This document shows positions 31,435 to 43,682 of a stretch of 64,000 nucleotides of DNA, piece by piece. The notes under the pieces were generated by a model. It was given only the letters and a program-made list of their open reading frames with translations, made no database searches and was not told the DNA's origin. The stretch comes from Theocolax elegans (lineage: Eukaryota; Arthropoda; Insecta; Hymenoptera; Cerocephalidae): positions 15,550,183 to 15,614,182 of the forward strand of contig CM047431.1 in NCBI GenBank assembly GCA_026168455.1, read 5' to 3'. The stretch's first letter is position 1; the number at the start of each line of letters is the position of its first letter. The position numbers and the translations under genes are program-made.

Positions 31435-32607
31435 ACTAACTTAAAATTACCGCCGATTTCTTAACAAAACAAAAATAAAGAAAAATCGCTTCCGCAGGTA
31501 CTTGTGCAAGGTCCTGTTATTCAACACTAGGTGGCGTTAAACTACTAAATTATTGGGCCACTGTGTTGAAGATTGTGATCTTTTCCCTTTTAAACAAACA
31601 CCTTACGCTCACCAATTTGAAACTTGCTTGTGATAAAAATTTTTATAATTTTGACAACTATTTCACAAACTAAATTAAATTTCACTTTCAATTTAAATTT
31701 GTTATACGCGTTTCAGTTTAATTTATTTTAAAATACTGTACCCGATCTACAACAAAACCAACAAAAAAACTTTCGTACAATAAATAAATCAAACGAAGTA
31801 ATAAACAAATAATAAAAATTTTTAATCCGATAAAAATGAGGAAGAAAACGGATTATCCTCGGCTCTCGGTCACCAGCGCACGCAAATATACTTAAAATTA
31901 AACAAATTCGTCAACGAATTAACAAATAAATTAATAAATTATCAATAAATAAATTAACAAATAAATATATTCCTACCTAACTATATAGAATATCTGACGC
32001 AGTGACCTCTTACAATCGCGTATTACATAAAAAAAAATAAATACAATTTTTATTATGACGCGAGAGCCGATACGCGTAGTCAAAATTATAACAAAAGCAA
32101 ATTTCAAAAATCACACCCTTGCACAGGTATTAACAATTTTTATTAAGTCGCAAAAATTATTCTCGCTAATTTTCCGACTAACCTATACGGAATCAGGGAC
32201 ACGTGTTATTAAATCGCGGACCTCAAACCATTCTGTCTCATATAAATAAATAAATCTAAAATTATTATGATTTACGTGTGACAATAATTATCTAAAAATA
32301 ATTTTATTATTGTCGACTTCGTATTTCTTCCTGATAAAAAACAAAAAAAAACGAAGAAAATCCGATAAAGTTATCTAAATTATTGTCAAACACAATAATT
32401 TATTAATTGAAATTAATTGCAATTCAATTAATTCAATTGTCGACAATAATTAATACATTAATCAACGTAACTAACGTATTAATCCTTAAACACACGTAAA
32501 TCAACCGAGCATATGTTCAAACAATTCAATTCCGGTCCGTTCCTATTCCCTTGTCGCGCGCCGTGTACGCGCAATCAGTTATCCTAACGTCTAGGGACTT
32601 TTTCCTT
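31435..32607 (-). other. 5' leader of the gypsy-type element
   Basis: Long AT-rich untranslated leader, about 1.2 kb, between the primer-binding site and the gag ATG. No ORF of note. It probably holds packaging signals, but none can be assigned from sequence. Confidence 0.6.
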
Positions 32608-32624
32608 CACTTAGTTGGGCGCCA
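32608..32624 (-). other. Primer-binding site, tRNA-Lys type
   Basis: The sense strand reads TGGCGCCCAAC directly after the 5' LTR. The reverse complement GTTGGGCGCCA matches the 3' end of insect tRNA-Lys as I recall it (11 bases). The match weakens beyond that. Confidence 0.8.
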
Positions 32625-33705
32625 TGTAACGGTGTGCTTGCCCAGGGAAAACTTACCGAGTCGTCCGTCTTAAGTATCTTTAGTTCGTGGCGAACGAACT
32701 TGTACAATTTCGCCGACTAGATATTGCACACTTAATGACTCGAACTAACGTATATATCTATATATATGTTATTTACAAAATATTCCCGCGCAGCGGCTGC
32801 GGTTACCTGTCCGCACACTTGCCGTTAAAGTTGTATGGAAATCGAATTACGATTTCCAACAACAGCAGGTAAAAATAATGATATTCTTTCCTAAAATGGA
32901 CCGCGGAAAGAAAATTAAAAGTGAGTCCGCGAAAATTCGTATCTTGTAATACGAATCGAAGGGAAACGGAGGAATAAAATTATAATACGCCGGTTAGATA
33001 AAATTATAAATCAACACGGGTTGAGCTATATTAACAAATGATAGATTTATTTAATTAAAAACAGATGATTTAAAACAATAACATTTAACTGTATGTTCGA
33101 GGTCAACACGCACGGAGATTGAGTCGAAAACACTGACTCAACGCGAGAGGGGAAAGGGGTACGCGAACTAACTATCTTAATAATATTCGTACGCTCGCAT
33201 TAAATAAACCGGATAATAATTATTAACGCGGAAGTGGTACCACTTACTTTTAGTTATCTTCCTTGGACCTCGAATACCGAAAAGAAAAACAACTCCTCTC
33301 TCCTTCCGTCTCTTTGCCGTTTAAAAGAAATAAATGTCGGTGGGAGAATATCTCGACCACCGATCACTTTGTCGCGTAAGTGTGTATATCAACACTGCAC
33401 CAAAAATGCACCGTAAATAAAAGTCACCCGCGGTATATCTAACAAACAGGGCAATCGGTTGAAACTCACGGAAACTTCCGGATAGAAAAAAATACAATTA
33501 AACCGGGATGTCTGCTCACACGTGTCGTCGCGATCGTGTCTCTCTATCGAGTTGTCGTGCGCGCGCGACTCTCCCCCCAATTACCTCTCTCCTCACGCGG
33601 GTATCAGTCGCTCGCGCCGTCGAATATGCCTATATCTATTTATAGCATTCGACTCTACCTACCTGATTCGTATAATGTTAAGTGAGTACATCACTTACCA
33701 TTACA
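32625..33705 (-). repeat. 5' LTR of the gypsy-type element
   Basis: 1081-bp LTR almost identical to 23958-25038, starting TGTAACGGTG and ending CCATTACA on the plus strand. It is followed by the ATGT target-site duplication. As the right-hand copy of a minus-strand element, it holds the promoter. Confidence 0.92.
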
Positions 33706-33746
33706 ATGTATATATTGGGGAAATTCCTTTTGTCAATTAAGTACTA

Positions 33747-34860
33747 CACTGAGAAAAATGTGTAATAGAAATTATTAAAATTCTAATAAAAATTACTATA
33801 AAACATAGTAATCGGTGGACATATTGTACTTTTAATAAAAATTGCTATGTTTTGTAGTAAATTTGAAATGTACAAATTTTACTATGTTGACATAGCAAAT
33901 TTTATTAGAAAACATAGTAATTTTTATTATTTCGAGAAAGATTCGAATTAAAAATAAATTTCTACTTTTATCTGTTTACATTTTAACGTCCGTTATACAT
34001 TTATTTTATTATTATTTTATACTTTATATACTTTATATACTTTATATACTTTACATTTACAATTTGAAATACATACAAATAATATTTATGAAAATCATCA
34101 GAAAAAAAACCAAAGTCCGAGATGGAGATTCGAACCGACGACCCTCCGAGTAGAAGTCCCGCACCTTACCGCCTGCGCCACCGGATAATTTTATTACGGT
34201 TGATTCGAATCGCCCTCATATATATTTTTGTGATTCACAAAAACTTGTATATTTTGTTATTTACATTTATTTGTTGCGATACTACATTTATTAATCTTTT
34301 TTATTGATTGAACATTACCCCGTAAAGATAATGTAAAAAAAGAAATTTATTTATCCGCAATTAATGACAATATACTTATACTGAAATTCTTGAGGTTATG
34401 TAGAGATGGTGTATTTTCCCTATGTACCAATTTTATTATTGACATGACAAACTTTATTATTTTTAATAAGAAATTTTACTACATTACATAGTAAAAATAT
34501 ATTCAGATATTGTTTATTATGTAATAATTATCATTTACACAAAAATATATCAAGTATTACTATGAAAGTCACAAATTTTGCTATATTGCGTAATAAAATT
34601 TACTATGTTACCTAGTAAATTTCGTTCACTAAATTATAATTTTTAAATTTCATGATTTTTGCTATATAACATAGTAATTTTTATAAAACGCAATTGATAA
34701 ATTTTGCTTCATCTTTTGGTACTTTACATTATGCTAATAATAATGTTTATTTAAAATATTATAAAACCTTTCATAATGCAAATATATCCACCGATTATTA
34801 TAAAACATAGTAATTTTTATTAAAAACGTTGCAAATTTTATTATAGCATTTTTCTCAGTG
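33747..34860. mobile_element. Non-autonomous TIR element with CACTGAGAAAAAT ends
   Basis: CACTGAGAAAAAT at 33747-33759 is repeated in inverse form at 34848-34860, and both ends are flanked by TA. The interior is AT-rich, with many ACATAGTAA-type words in both orientations near the ends. It contains a tRNA-like fragment at 34110-34190. No transposase. TA flanks suggest Tc1/mariner-like mobilisation, but that is inference. Confidence 0.7.
34110..34190 (-). repeat. tRNA-like fragment
   Basis: The minus strand has an A box (TGGCGCAGGCGG, 34169-34180) and a B box (GGTTCGAATC, 34127-34136) at tRNA spacing, and a T run just past the 3' end. The acceptor and anticodon stems pair poorly, so it is more likely a SINE head or tRNA pseudogene than a working tRNA. 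Confidence 0.6.
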
Positions 34861-34862
34861 TA

Positions 34863-35594
34863 CAGAAACATTTAATATTTGGAGATTTAATTATATACTA
34901 TTCTTACGCAGTTGATCGCAATTTTTATTCACTCGCATATATTTATTCATTACACTTATTAGTCACAATCTTACATATTATTTCAATCGCTATCATTGCA
35001 ATACGCTGAACGGAAGATATATTTTCGCATAATAACTAAATATCTTGTTGTTTTTTATATATAATTGACACATTTTTGAGCATTTGCGAGAAGAACTGGA
35101 AAAATAGAAAATTTTATACACGCCACCTATTGGACGAATGGAGTAATTAGAATAGCCTTAAATTAAAAAGTCGTCTCAAAACAATTGAATACTGAACAAG
35201 AAATGAACGTATAAGCGTATATAAAAGATTTCTACAATACTTATTATACAAATTTTAATTTATGTAGTATATACATTTCACTATATATGATGTAAGAAGT
35301 TTTGTTATTTTGATATTAAAATTTGCTATTTACGTAAGATTGATTATAACATTACATATTAAATATTGTAAAACTTTATTTTATAAATTTTATAAAATAA
35401 AAAAATATAGTATAAATATTTTAGTAATATTTGTCTATATATATAACAAATTTATATAAAAACTCATCCAAATAATTAAATATTGATCATACATATATAA
35501 TTATAATTTATTTATATATTAGGTAGTTTATGTTATTATGTATTATGGTATTTATGTTATTTATATTATTTTATTATTATTTATTATTATTTTT
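34863..35594. other. AT-rich spacer, nothing recognised
   Basis: Very AT-rich DNA ending in ATT-rich simple sequence (about 35540-35600). No ORF or repeat family was recognised. Confidence 0.5.
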
Positions 35595-35895
35595 ATTATT
35601 AACAACTGGAACGCACATTACGAAATTAAAAAAAAATTAATTTCTTCCTGTAGATGATGTCGAGGTCCCTTATGTTACCTCCAGATCATCGCGGCATCAA
35701 CTACTGGAACGCACAATACGAAATTTGAAAAAAAATTAATTTCTTCCTGCAGATGATATCCAGGTCCTTTATGTTACCTCCAGATAATCGCGGCATCATC
35801 TACTGGAACAAACATTACGAAATTAAAAAAAAAAATATTCCCTTCCTGTTGATGATGTCCAGTCCTTCATGTTACCTTCAGTTATAACTGATCGA
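35595..35895. repeat. Hairpin-type tandem repeat array, block 1 (3 units)
   Basis: Three units of about 98 bp, each with TTCCTGTAGATGATGTCCAG, TGTTACCTCCAG and a closing GCATCATCTACTGGAA word. GTAGATGATG near the start and CATCATCTAC near the end of each unit are inverse repeats, so every unit can fold into a hairpin. A poly-A/T linker joins the units. Confidence 0.8.
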
Positions 35896-36440
35896 GATAA
35901 ACAAATAAATAATCGAGGTTTTTTTATAAAAAAGTTAAGCATTATTTCTAATTAATCGATGTGTTTCCGCGATCACATTCATTAAAAAAAATTCATTTTT
36001 TCGAAAATCCAAGAGAGATATAAGAAGAGTTAAAAAATAAAAAGTCTGCCTGTACGGACGTACGAACGTACGCTCAGACTTAAACTTTTAAACCATTAAA
36101 AAATTAATTAAAAACCTATAAAAAATTCAAACACTATGTCTAATTATTCCTTTGGGTGCCGCGATCATATTGAACTAAACAAAATTAATATTTATAAACT
36201 ATTTAAAAAAATATAACATAATTTATACTTAAATCGTCATTTAGACAGTATAAAATTTTAATATAATGTGGATGGATGTGGATGGATGTGGATGTGGATA
36301 ATATCATTTAATATCTACTTAATGAATTGAATTTTCCTGAATTTCTGAGAATTCATCTACTACTTACATCCTACATTCTACTAATGTTGTTAATATCTCT
36401 TAGTTTATTAACAAAATTATCATAAATTTATAACAATTAC
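35896..36440. other. Inter-array segment, itself repeated
   Basis: AT-rich segment starting GTTATAACTGATCGAGATAA and including GTGCCGCGATCATATTGAA. The same flanking sequence follows array block 2 (38090-38335) and block 3 (40920-41155). The array and its flank therefore form a higher-order unit. A short GGATGTGGAT repeat lies at about 36268-36300. Confidence 0.65.
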
Positions 36441-38100
36441 TATATATCTTGGAAAGTCCATTACGAAATTAAAAAAAATCATTTCTTTCTGGAGATGATT
36501 TCCAGGTCCTTAATGTTACCTCCAGGTTAACGGGCAACATTTACTGAATGGCCTATTACGAAATCAAAAAAAATATTTTCTTCCTGTAGTAGATGTCCAG
36601 GTCACTAATGTTACCTCCCGGTCATCGGGGCAATATCTACTAAAAGGCATATTACGGAATCAAAAAAAAAAATTTTCTTCCTGTAGAAGATGTCCAGGTC
36701 GGTAATGTTACCTCCAGGTTAACGGGGCAACATCTACTGAAAGGCATATTACGGAATCAAAAAAAAAAATTTTCTTCCTGTAGAAGATGTCCAGGTCCCT
36801 ACTGTTACCTCCAGGTCGACGGGGCATCATCTACTGAAAGGCATATTACGGAATCAAAAAAAAAATTTTCTTCCTGTAGTAGATGTCCAGGTCACTAATG
36901 TTACCTCCCGGTCATCGGGGCAATATCTACTGCAAGACCTATTACGAAATCAAAAAAAAAAATATTTTCTTCCTGTAGAAGATGTCCAGGTCGGTAATGT
37001 TACCTCCAGGTCATCGGGGCAATATCTACTGCAAGACCTATTACGAAATCAAAAAAAAAAATTTTCTTCCTGTAAAAGATGTCCAGAACGGTAATGTTAC
37101 CTCCAGGTCATCGGGGCAATATCTACTGCAAGACCTATTACGAAATTACAAATTAAAAAAAAAATTAATTTCTTCCTGTAGATGATGTCCAGGTCCCTAC
37201 TGTTACCCATAGGTCGACGGGGCATCATCTACTTGGAAGGCATATTACGAAACCAAAAAAAAAAATTTTTTTTCCTGTAGAAGATGTCCAGGTCGGTAAT
37301 GTTACCTCCAGGTCATCGGGGCAATATCTACTGCAAGACCTATTACGAAATCAAAAAAAAAATTTTTCTTCCTGTAAAAGATGTCCAGAACGGTAATGTT
37401 ACCTCCAGGTCATCGGGGCAATATCTACTGCAAGACCTATTACGAAATCAAAAAAAAAATTTTTTCTTCCTGTAGAAGATGTCCAGGTCCCTACTGTTAC
37501 CTCCAGGTCGACGGGGCATCATCTACTGAAAGGCATATTACGGAATCAAAAAAAAAAATTTTTCTTCCTGTAGATGTCCAGATCGGTAATGTTACCTCCA
37601 GGTCATCGGGGCAATATCTACTGCAAGACCTAGTACGAAATCAAAAAAAAAAATTTTCTTCCTGTAAAAGATGTCCAGAACGGTAATGTTACCTCCAGGT
37701 CATCGCGGCATCATCTACTGAAAAGCTCATAACAAAATTAAAAAAAAAATTAATCTCTTCCTGTAGATGATGCCCAGGTCCCTACTGTTACCTCCAGGTC
37801 GACGGGGCATCATCTACTGGCAAGCATATTACGAAATTAAAAAAAAAATTTTTTCTTCCTAGAGAAGATGTCCAGGTCCCTTATGTTACCTCCAGATCAT
37901 CGCGGCACCAACTACTGGAACGCACATCACGAAATTTGAAAAAAAATTAATTTCTTCCTGTAGAAGATGTCCAGGTCCCTACTGTTACCTCCAGGTCGAC
38001 GATGCATCATCTACTGGACCCCATATTACGAAATTAAAAAAAAAAATATTCCCTCCCTGTTGATGATGTCCAGTCCTTAATGTTACCTTCAGTTATAACT
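36441..38100. repeat. Hairpin-type tandem repeat array, block 2 (about 17 units)
   Basis: Units recur every 96-100 bp, easily followed by GTTACCTCCAGGTC. Two alternating subtypes differ in the central word (GTCGACGGGGCATCATC or GTCATCGGGGCAATATC), giving some higher-order structure. All repeats run in one orientation. Short ORFs across it are artefacts of the repeat. There are no CRISPR-like spacers: the linkers are repeats too. Confidence 0.88.
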
Positions 38101-38330
38101 GATCGAGATAAACAAATGAATAATCGTTTTAAATAATCGAGGTTAAACCATTTAAAAAAGTAATTAAATACCTATAAAAAAGTCAAACACTATGTCTTTT
38201 TATTCTTTTGAGTGCCGCGATCATATTGAATTAAAAAAAAATTAATTTTTACAAACTATTTAAAAAAATATAACATAATTTATACTTAAATCATCATTTT
38301 GACAGTATAAAATTTTAATATAATGTGGAT

Positions 38331-39785
38331 ATTATAGTTCGGCGGGCCGCCCGTCGGGCTAACCGTAAATCTTACTCGCCTAATTAATCTTTCTCAGCCC
38401 CAATACCGCTCAACTCGCACCTCGACTCTACTTCTCGACTCTACTCTACTCTACAAACTTCGACCAAAAATGGCTACTCCGCCTCAAAAATACTACTGCT
38501 TAATAAGTACAACGTCCTCGTCGGATGATCAGGTAGCGAATCCTCGAGACCGTGTCTTGCCTCGTGGCGTGTCTTGATCCTCAAAATAAGGATTGCCTCC
38601 CCACCCTATCGCTATCTTTCTCTATCCTATTCTATTCCTTATCTACCGGCGTTGATTAGGGTGGTTGATTGCGTGATCGATACGTGTAGTCAGCCTTGAT
38701 CTTATTTCCGTCAAGGCCGATTATCCAATAATAGTGGTTTACGTCACCACCAACCTGTTAATTATTGAGTCGATCACGCAACCAATCATCCCCGACACTC
38801 GGAAGGCGCGCATTACAAATAATTAATTACCATATCGGTAACCCAGTCGGTGCTGCCGCCCCGTGCCTACCGGCTATATAATTAATACTGACTGTCCCGA
38901 CACACTCATACAATAATTAAATTTAATTTTCAACCACTATTTACAGTTATACACAATTTAAAAACTACTACAAATCGCCTCAATTCTACCGACGGATTTA
39001 CATATTTTTCTTCCATTAATTAACTACGCTTATCTAGCTAAAATAATTCAGTAATCGAATATATGTGTGCGCGCTATATACAAAAATATATCCAATCCAT
39101 AGGTGTGCGCGCCGTCTATATCTATATATATATATATATATGTATATTCTAGTATGCCGCGGTATACCTTCGCACGCATACATTAGGCATACCGCGACTC
39201 CTACACTACTCGCGCGCTCCCCTCGCTCCGCGCGCTCCCACCCATAATCCCACTCACGGCCGCTCACTCGAGCTCTTCGCGCGCGCAACACTCTCGCTGC
39301 TCGAGTGATTCCCCCCTTCCCGCGTACCACGCCTAGTGCCGCACGATCGTCGCCGTCGGTGCCGCGTTCCCCGGTATACGGGTGTAAGGTGGGGGAGCAC
39401 CTTGGCTCTCCCGACTAGTCGTACGTAGTTCGGGCGTGCGCGCACCCATGCGCCATCTCAGCCGTCGTCGTCTGCTGAGCGCGTGTGACGGTTGAGGTTA
39501 GGACAACCGCCTAACCTCCCGTCTTGTTGACATCAGCAGCGGATATGCCAAGTATCGTGAGACGACCTGGACTCGGTCCTTGGCTCACGATACCTCTCGG
39601 CCGAGGTCTGGGTCGTGGTCCGCGTACTACCGTCGGGTATCGATCGCGTCGTTCGTCGGCTCCGTCGCTAAAACATACCCATTCCGTGGGTATCAATATT
39701 CGCTTTAAAGTGCATCGGTGCACTTCGGTCCGCCAGCGAGGGATTCACTACCTGCGACGCGATCGCGAACTATCATAACGTGAAA
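38331..39785. repeat. GC-rich island of unknown nature, copy 1
   Basis: A 1.45-kb CpG-rich block that contrasts sharply with AT-rich flanks. Its ends share ATAGTTCG in inverse orientation (38335-38342 and about 39768-39775), suggesting a mobile unit with short terminal inverted repeats or an LTR. Inside are an inverted repeat with GCGTGATCGA (about 38665-38780), a (TA)n run near 39120-39142 and a strongly GC-rich second half. Its Arg-rich ORFs follow the base composition and are not credible genes. Confidence 0.5.
38470..38577 (+). CDS. Small ORF of unknown status, copy 1
   Basis: A 35-residue ORF (MATPPQKYYCLIS start) with a good initiation context, CCAAAAATGG, and an identical copy at 41293-41400. 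It follows a pyrimidine-rich, promoter-like stretch. Identity between copies means little because the whole 2.8 kb is duplicated. It could be a real small peptide or a chance ORF in the GC-rich element. Confidence 0.2.
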   Translation: MATPPQKYYCLISTTSSSDDQVANPRDRVLPRGVS

Positions 39786-39792
39786 ATGATGC

Positions 39793-39854
39793 ATGCACAT
39801 GACTTGTAAATACAAGCCATGTGCATGTACTTGTGCGTTGTACATTTTACAACG
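39793..39854. repeat. Two consecutive hairpins
   Basis: ATGCACATG-a-CTTGTA (39793-39808) pairs with TACAAG-c-CATGTGCAT (39811-39826), forming a 15-bp stem with one mismatch and a two-base loop. A second 7-bp hairpin, CGTTGTA/TACAACG, lies at 39836-39854. Both recur in the second duplication unit (from about 42615). Confidence 0.6.
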
Positions 39855-41154
39855 TCACAGCACAATATAATTGAAAAATAAATTTTAATATTATAACCGT
39901 TGTTACGATATACAGGCTCCATGAGAAACATTGTAAATCATACATACATAGCTTAGCTATTGTCTTCAAATTTAAATATTTATAATCGTATGAAATGAAT
40001 ATACCCATGCATATATCATGCAATGCATATTTTTATTCAAAAGTGTGAAGGCAAATGAAAGCGTGGTGCAAGGACTATTTTATTTAAAAACAATAAAAAA
40101 AGAAAAATTTTAAATTTAATTTTAAATTATTATTATTATTATTATTATAATTATTTTTAAATTTTTATTTTATTAGATATGGAGAAATTAATTTTGCACA
40201 AAATGCATATTACTATAAATATTATTTTTGATTTATTGCTGTAAGACATAACAAGGCTAAAAATTATAAAATATACTTTTATGTAGTATATATTTTTCTG
40301 AAAATATGCGATATTTTGAACTGAAATACTCTCTCGATTCGATTTTGATCACTTATCCACTTAATAAAGTTTTTGTTAATCAAAAAATAAAACTATTTCC
40401 CTGTAGATGTTCCAGATCGGTAATGTTACCTCCAGGTCATCGGGGGCAATATATACGAAGGACCTAGTTACGAAATCAAAAAAAAAATTTCTTCCTGTAA
40501 AAAGATGTCCAGAACGGTAATGTTACCTCCAGGTCATCGCTCGGCATCATTACTGAAAAAGCTCATAACAAAATTAAAAAAAATTAATATCTTCTGTAGA
40601 ATGTGCCCAGGTCCCTACTGTTACCTCAGGTCGCGGGGCATTTCATCTACTGGCAAGCATATACGAAATTAAAAAAAATTTTTTCTTCCTAGAGAAGATG
40701 TCCAGGTCCCTTATGTACCTCCAGATCATCGCGGCACCAACTACTGGAACGCACATCACGAAATTTGAAAAAAATTAATTTCTTCCTGTAGAAGATGTCC
40801 AGGTCCCTACTGTTACCTCCAGGTCGACGATGCATCATCTACTGGACCCCATATTACGAAATTAAAAAAAAAAATATTCCCTCCCTGTTGATGATGTCCA
40901 GTCCTTAATGTTACCTTCAGTTATAACTGATCGAGATAAACAAATGAATAATCGTTTTAAATAATCGAGGTTAAACCATTTAAAAAAGTAATTAAATACC
41001 TATAAAAAAGTCAAACACTATGTCTTTTTATTCTTTGAGTGCCGCGATCATATTGAATTAAAAAAAAATTAATTTTTACAAACTATTTAAAAAAATATAA
41101 CATAATTTATACTTAAATCATCATTTTGACAGTATAAAATTTTAATATAATGTG

Positions 41155-42607
41155 GATATTATAGTTCGGCCGCCCGTCGGGCTAACCGTAAATCTTACTC
41201 GCCTAATTAATCTTTCTCAGCCCCAATACCGCTCAACTCGCACCTCGACTCTACTTCTCGACTCTACTCTACTCTACAAACTTCGACCAAAAATGGCTAC
41301 TCCGCCTCAAAAATACTACTGCTTAATAAGTACAACGTCCTCGTCGGATGATCAGGTAGCGAATCCTCGAGACCGTGTCTTGCCTCGTGGCGTGTCTTGA
41401 TCCTCAAAATAAGGATTTGCCTCCCCACCCTATCGCTATCTTTCTCTATCCTATTCTATTCCTTATCTACCGGCGTTGATTAGGGTGGTTGATTGCGTGA
41501 TCGATACGTGTAGTCAGCCTTGATCTTATTTCCGTCAAGGCCGATTATCCAATAATAGTGGTTTACGTCACCACCAACCTGTTAATTATTGAGTCGATCA
41601 CGCAACCAATCATCCCCGACACTCGGAAGGCGCGCATTACAAATAATTAATTACCATATCGGTAACCCAGTCGGTGCTGCCGCCCCGTGCCTACCGGCTA
41701 TATAATTAATACTGACTGTCCCGACACACTCATACAATAATTAAATTTAATTTTCAACCACTATTTACAGTTATACACAATTTAAAAACTACTACAAATC
41801 GCCTCAAATTCTACCGACGGATTTACATATTTTTCTTCCATTAATTAACTACGCTTATCTAGCTAAAATAATTCAGTAATCGAATATATGTGTGCGCGCT
41901 ATATACAAAAATATATCCAATCCATAGGTGTGCGCGCCGTCTATATCTATATATATATATATATGTATATTCTAGTATGCCGCGGTATACCTTCGCACGC
42001 ATACATTAGGCATACCGCGACTCCTACACTACTCGCGCGCTCCCCTCGCTCCGCGCGCTCCCACCCATAATCCCACTCACGGCCGCTCACTCGAGCTCTT
42101 CGCGCGCGCAACACTCTCGCTGCTCGAGTGATTCCCCCCTTCCCGCGTACCACGCCTAGTGCCGCACGATCGTCGCCGTCGGTGCCGCGTTCCCCGGTAT
42201 ACGGGTGTAAGGTGGGGGAGCACCTTGGCTCTCCCGACTAGTCGTACGTAGTTCGGGCGTGCGCGCACCCATGCGCCATCTCAGCCGTCGTCGTCTGCTG
42301 AGCGCGTGTGACGGTTGAGGTTAGGACACCGCCTAACCTCCCGTCTTGTTGACATCAGCAGCGGATATGCCAAGTATCGTGAGACGACCTGGACTCGGTC
42401 CTTGGCTCACGATACCTCTCGGCCGAGGTCTGGGTCGTGGTCCGCGTACTACCGTCGGGTATCGATCGCGTCGTTCGTCGGCTCCGTCGCTAAAACATAC
42501 CCATTCCGTGGGTATCAATATTCGCTTTAAAGTGCATCGGTGCACTTCGGTCCGCCAGCGAGGGATTCACTACCTGCGACGCGATCGCGAACTATCATAA
42601 CGTGAAA
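41155..42607. repeat. GC-rich island of unknown nature, copy 2
   Basis: Copy of 38331-39785. It lacks four bases near the left end (TTCGGCCGCCC instead of TTCGGCGGGCCGCCC) and differs by homopolymer indels, for example near 41414 and 42328. Confidence 0.6.
41293..41400 (+). CDS. Small ORF of unknown status, copy 2
   Basis: Identical to the 35-residue ORF at 38470-38577, with the same initiation context. Its status is uncertain for the same reasons. Confidence 0.2.
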   Translation: MATPPQKYYCLISTTSSSDDQVANPRDRVLPRGVS

Positions 42608-43595
42608 ATGATGCATGCACATGACTTGTAAATACAAGCCATGTGCATGTACTTGTGCGTTGTACATTTTACAACGTCACAGCACAATATAATTGAAAAA
42701 TAAATTTTAATATTATAACCGTTGTTACGATATACAGGCTCCATGAGAAACATTGTAAATCATACATACATAGCTTAGCTATTGTCTTCAAATTTTAAAA
42801 TATTTATAATCGTATGAAATGAATATACCCATGCATATATCATGCAATGCATATTTTTATTCAAAAGTGTGAAGGCAAATGAAAGCGTGGTGCAAGGACT
42901 ATTTTATTTAAAAACAATAAAAAAAGAAAAATTTTAAATTTTAATTTTAAATTATTATTATTATTATTATTATAATTATTTTTAAATTTTTATTTTATTA
43001 GATATGGAGAAATTAATTTTGCACAAATGCATATTACTATAAATATTATTTTTGATTTATTGCTGTAAGACATAACAAGGCTAAAAATTATAAAATATAC
43101 TTTATGTAGTATATATTTTTCTGAAAATATGCGATATTTTTGAACTGAAATACTTCTCGATTCGATTTTGATCACTTATCCACTTAATAAAGTTTTGTTT
43201 TTTTTAATAATATATATTTATTATAGCTATTTTTTAACATTTTTTAAGTAAAACAATATTATAATTCAAGTTAAAAAAAGAAATAAGTACCGTAGCCTGC
43301 ATCAAAATGTCATGAGCGTTATTTTTGTAGTTCGAGTTATATGTCTCTCAATTCAGATTCAAAGGTTTACAGCCATTAATAATAAATAAAAATACAACGT
43401 AAGCGAATATGAAGTCTTTATATTCCAATATTATCTAGCATTTTTGTACAATGTAAAATAATAAGTTAAAATAATGTAAGATGTTGGTAATTATTACGTA
43501 AATAATTAATTTTAATTCATAACTTTATATAACAAAATCGGCCAGACAAGCTAGATTCAGCACTGATGAAGGAATTATTCACGTGACTCTAGATG

Positions 43596-43626
<31 letters not shown>

Positions 43627-43682
43627 GGAGATCGGACATTTTTAACCTTACAATTCCTGATTCTCCTCCTTCGCAATGATGG

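Larger units (their letters stand above)
23958..33705 (-). mobile_element. Complete gypsy-type LTR retrotransposon (9.7 kb)
   Basis: Two 1081-bp LTRs (offset exactly 8667) flank gag, pol and a third ORF, all on the minus strand. The flanks ATGT (23954-23957 and 33706-33709) form a 4-bp target-site duplication. LTRs begin TG and end CA. I noted only three base differences between the LTRs, so the insertion is young. A tRNA-Lys-type primer site adjoins the right LTR and a purine tract adjoins the left LTR. The order protease, RT, RNase H, integrase identifies the Ty3/gypsy group. gag and ORF3 each contain one in-frame UAG. Confidence 0.93.
37569..40400. repeat. 2.8-kb tandem duplication, unit 1
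   Basis: Starts inside array block 2 and runs through the GC-rich island (38331-39785) and an AT-rich tail. It is repeated at 40401-43199 in the same order and orientation with an offset of about 2823-2832. The differences seen are nearly all single-base indels in homopolymers. Confidence 0.88.
40401..43199. repeat. 2.8-kb tandem duplication, unit 2
   Basis: Second unit. Its first 300 bases (array block 3, 40401-40700) carry an unusual density of single-base gains and losses relative to 37569-37870, while the remainder is nearly identical to unit 1. Its tail overlaps the start of the next (3.43-kb) duplication. Confidence 0.88.

Noticed and set aside
34110..34190. Functional tRNA gene on the minus strand
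   Set aside because: Internal boxes and a T run are present, but the acceptor and anticodon stems do not pair well.
36441..38100. CRISPR-like array
   Set aside because: Units are about 98 bp, linkers are also repeated, there are no unique spacers or cas genes, and the context is eukaryotic.
39034..42600. Arg-rich proteins in the GC-rich islands
   Set aside because: They overlap on both strands and follow base composition; no domain or codon signal.
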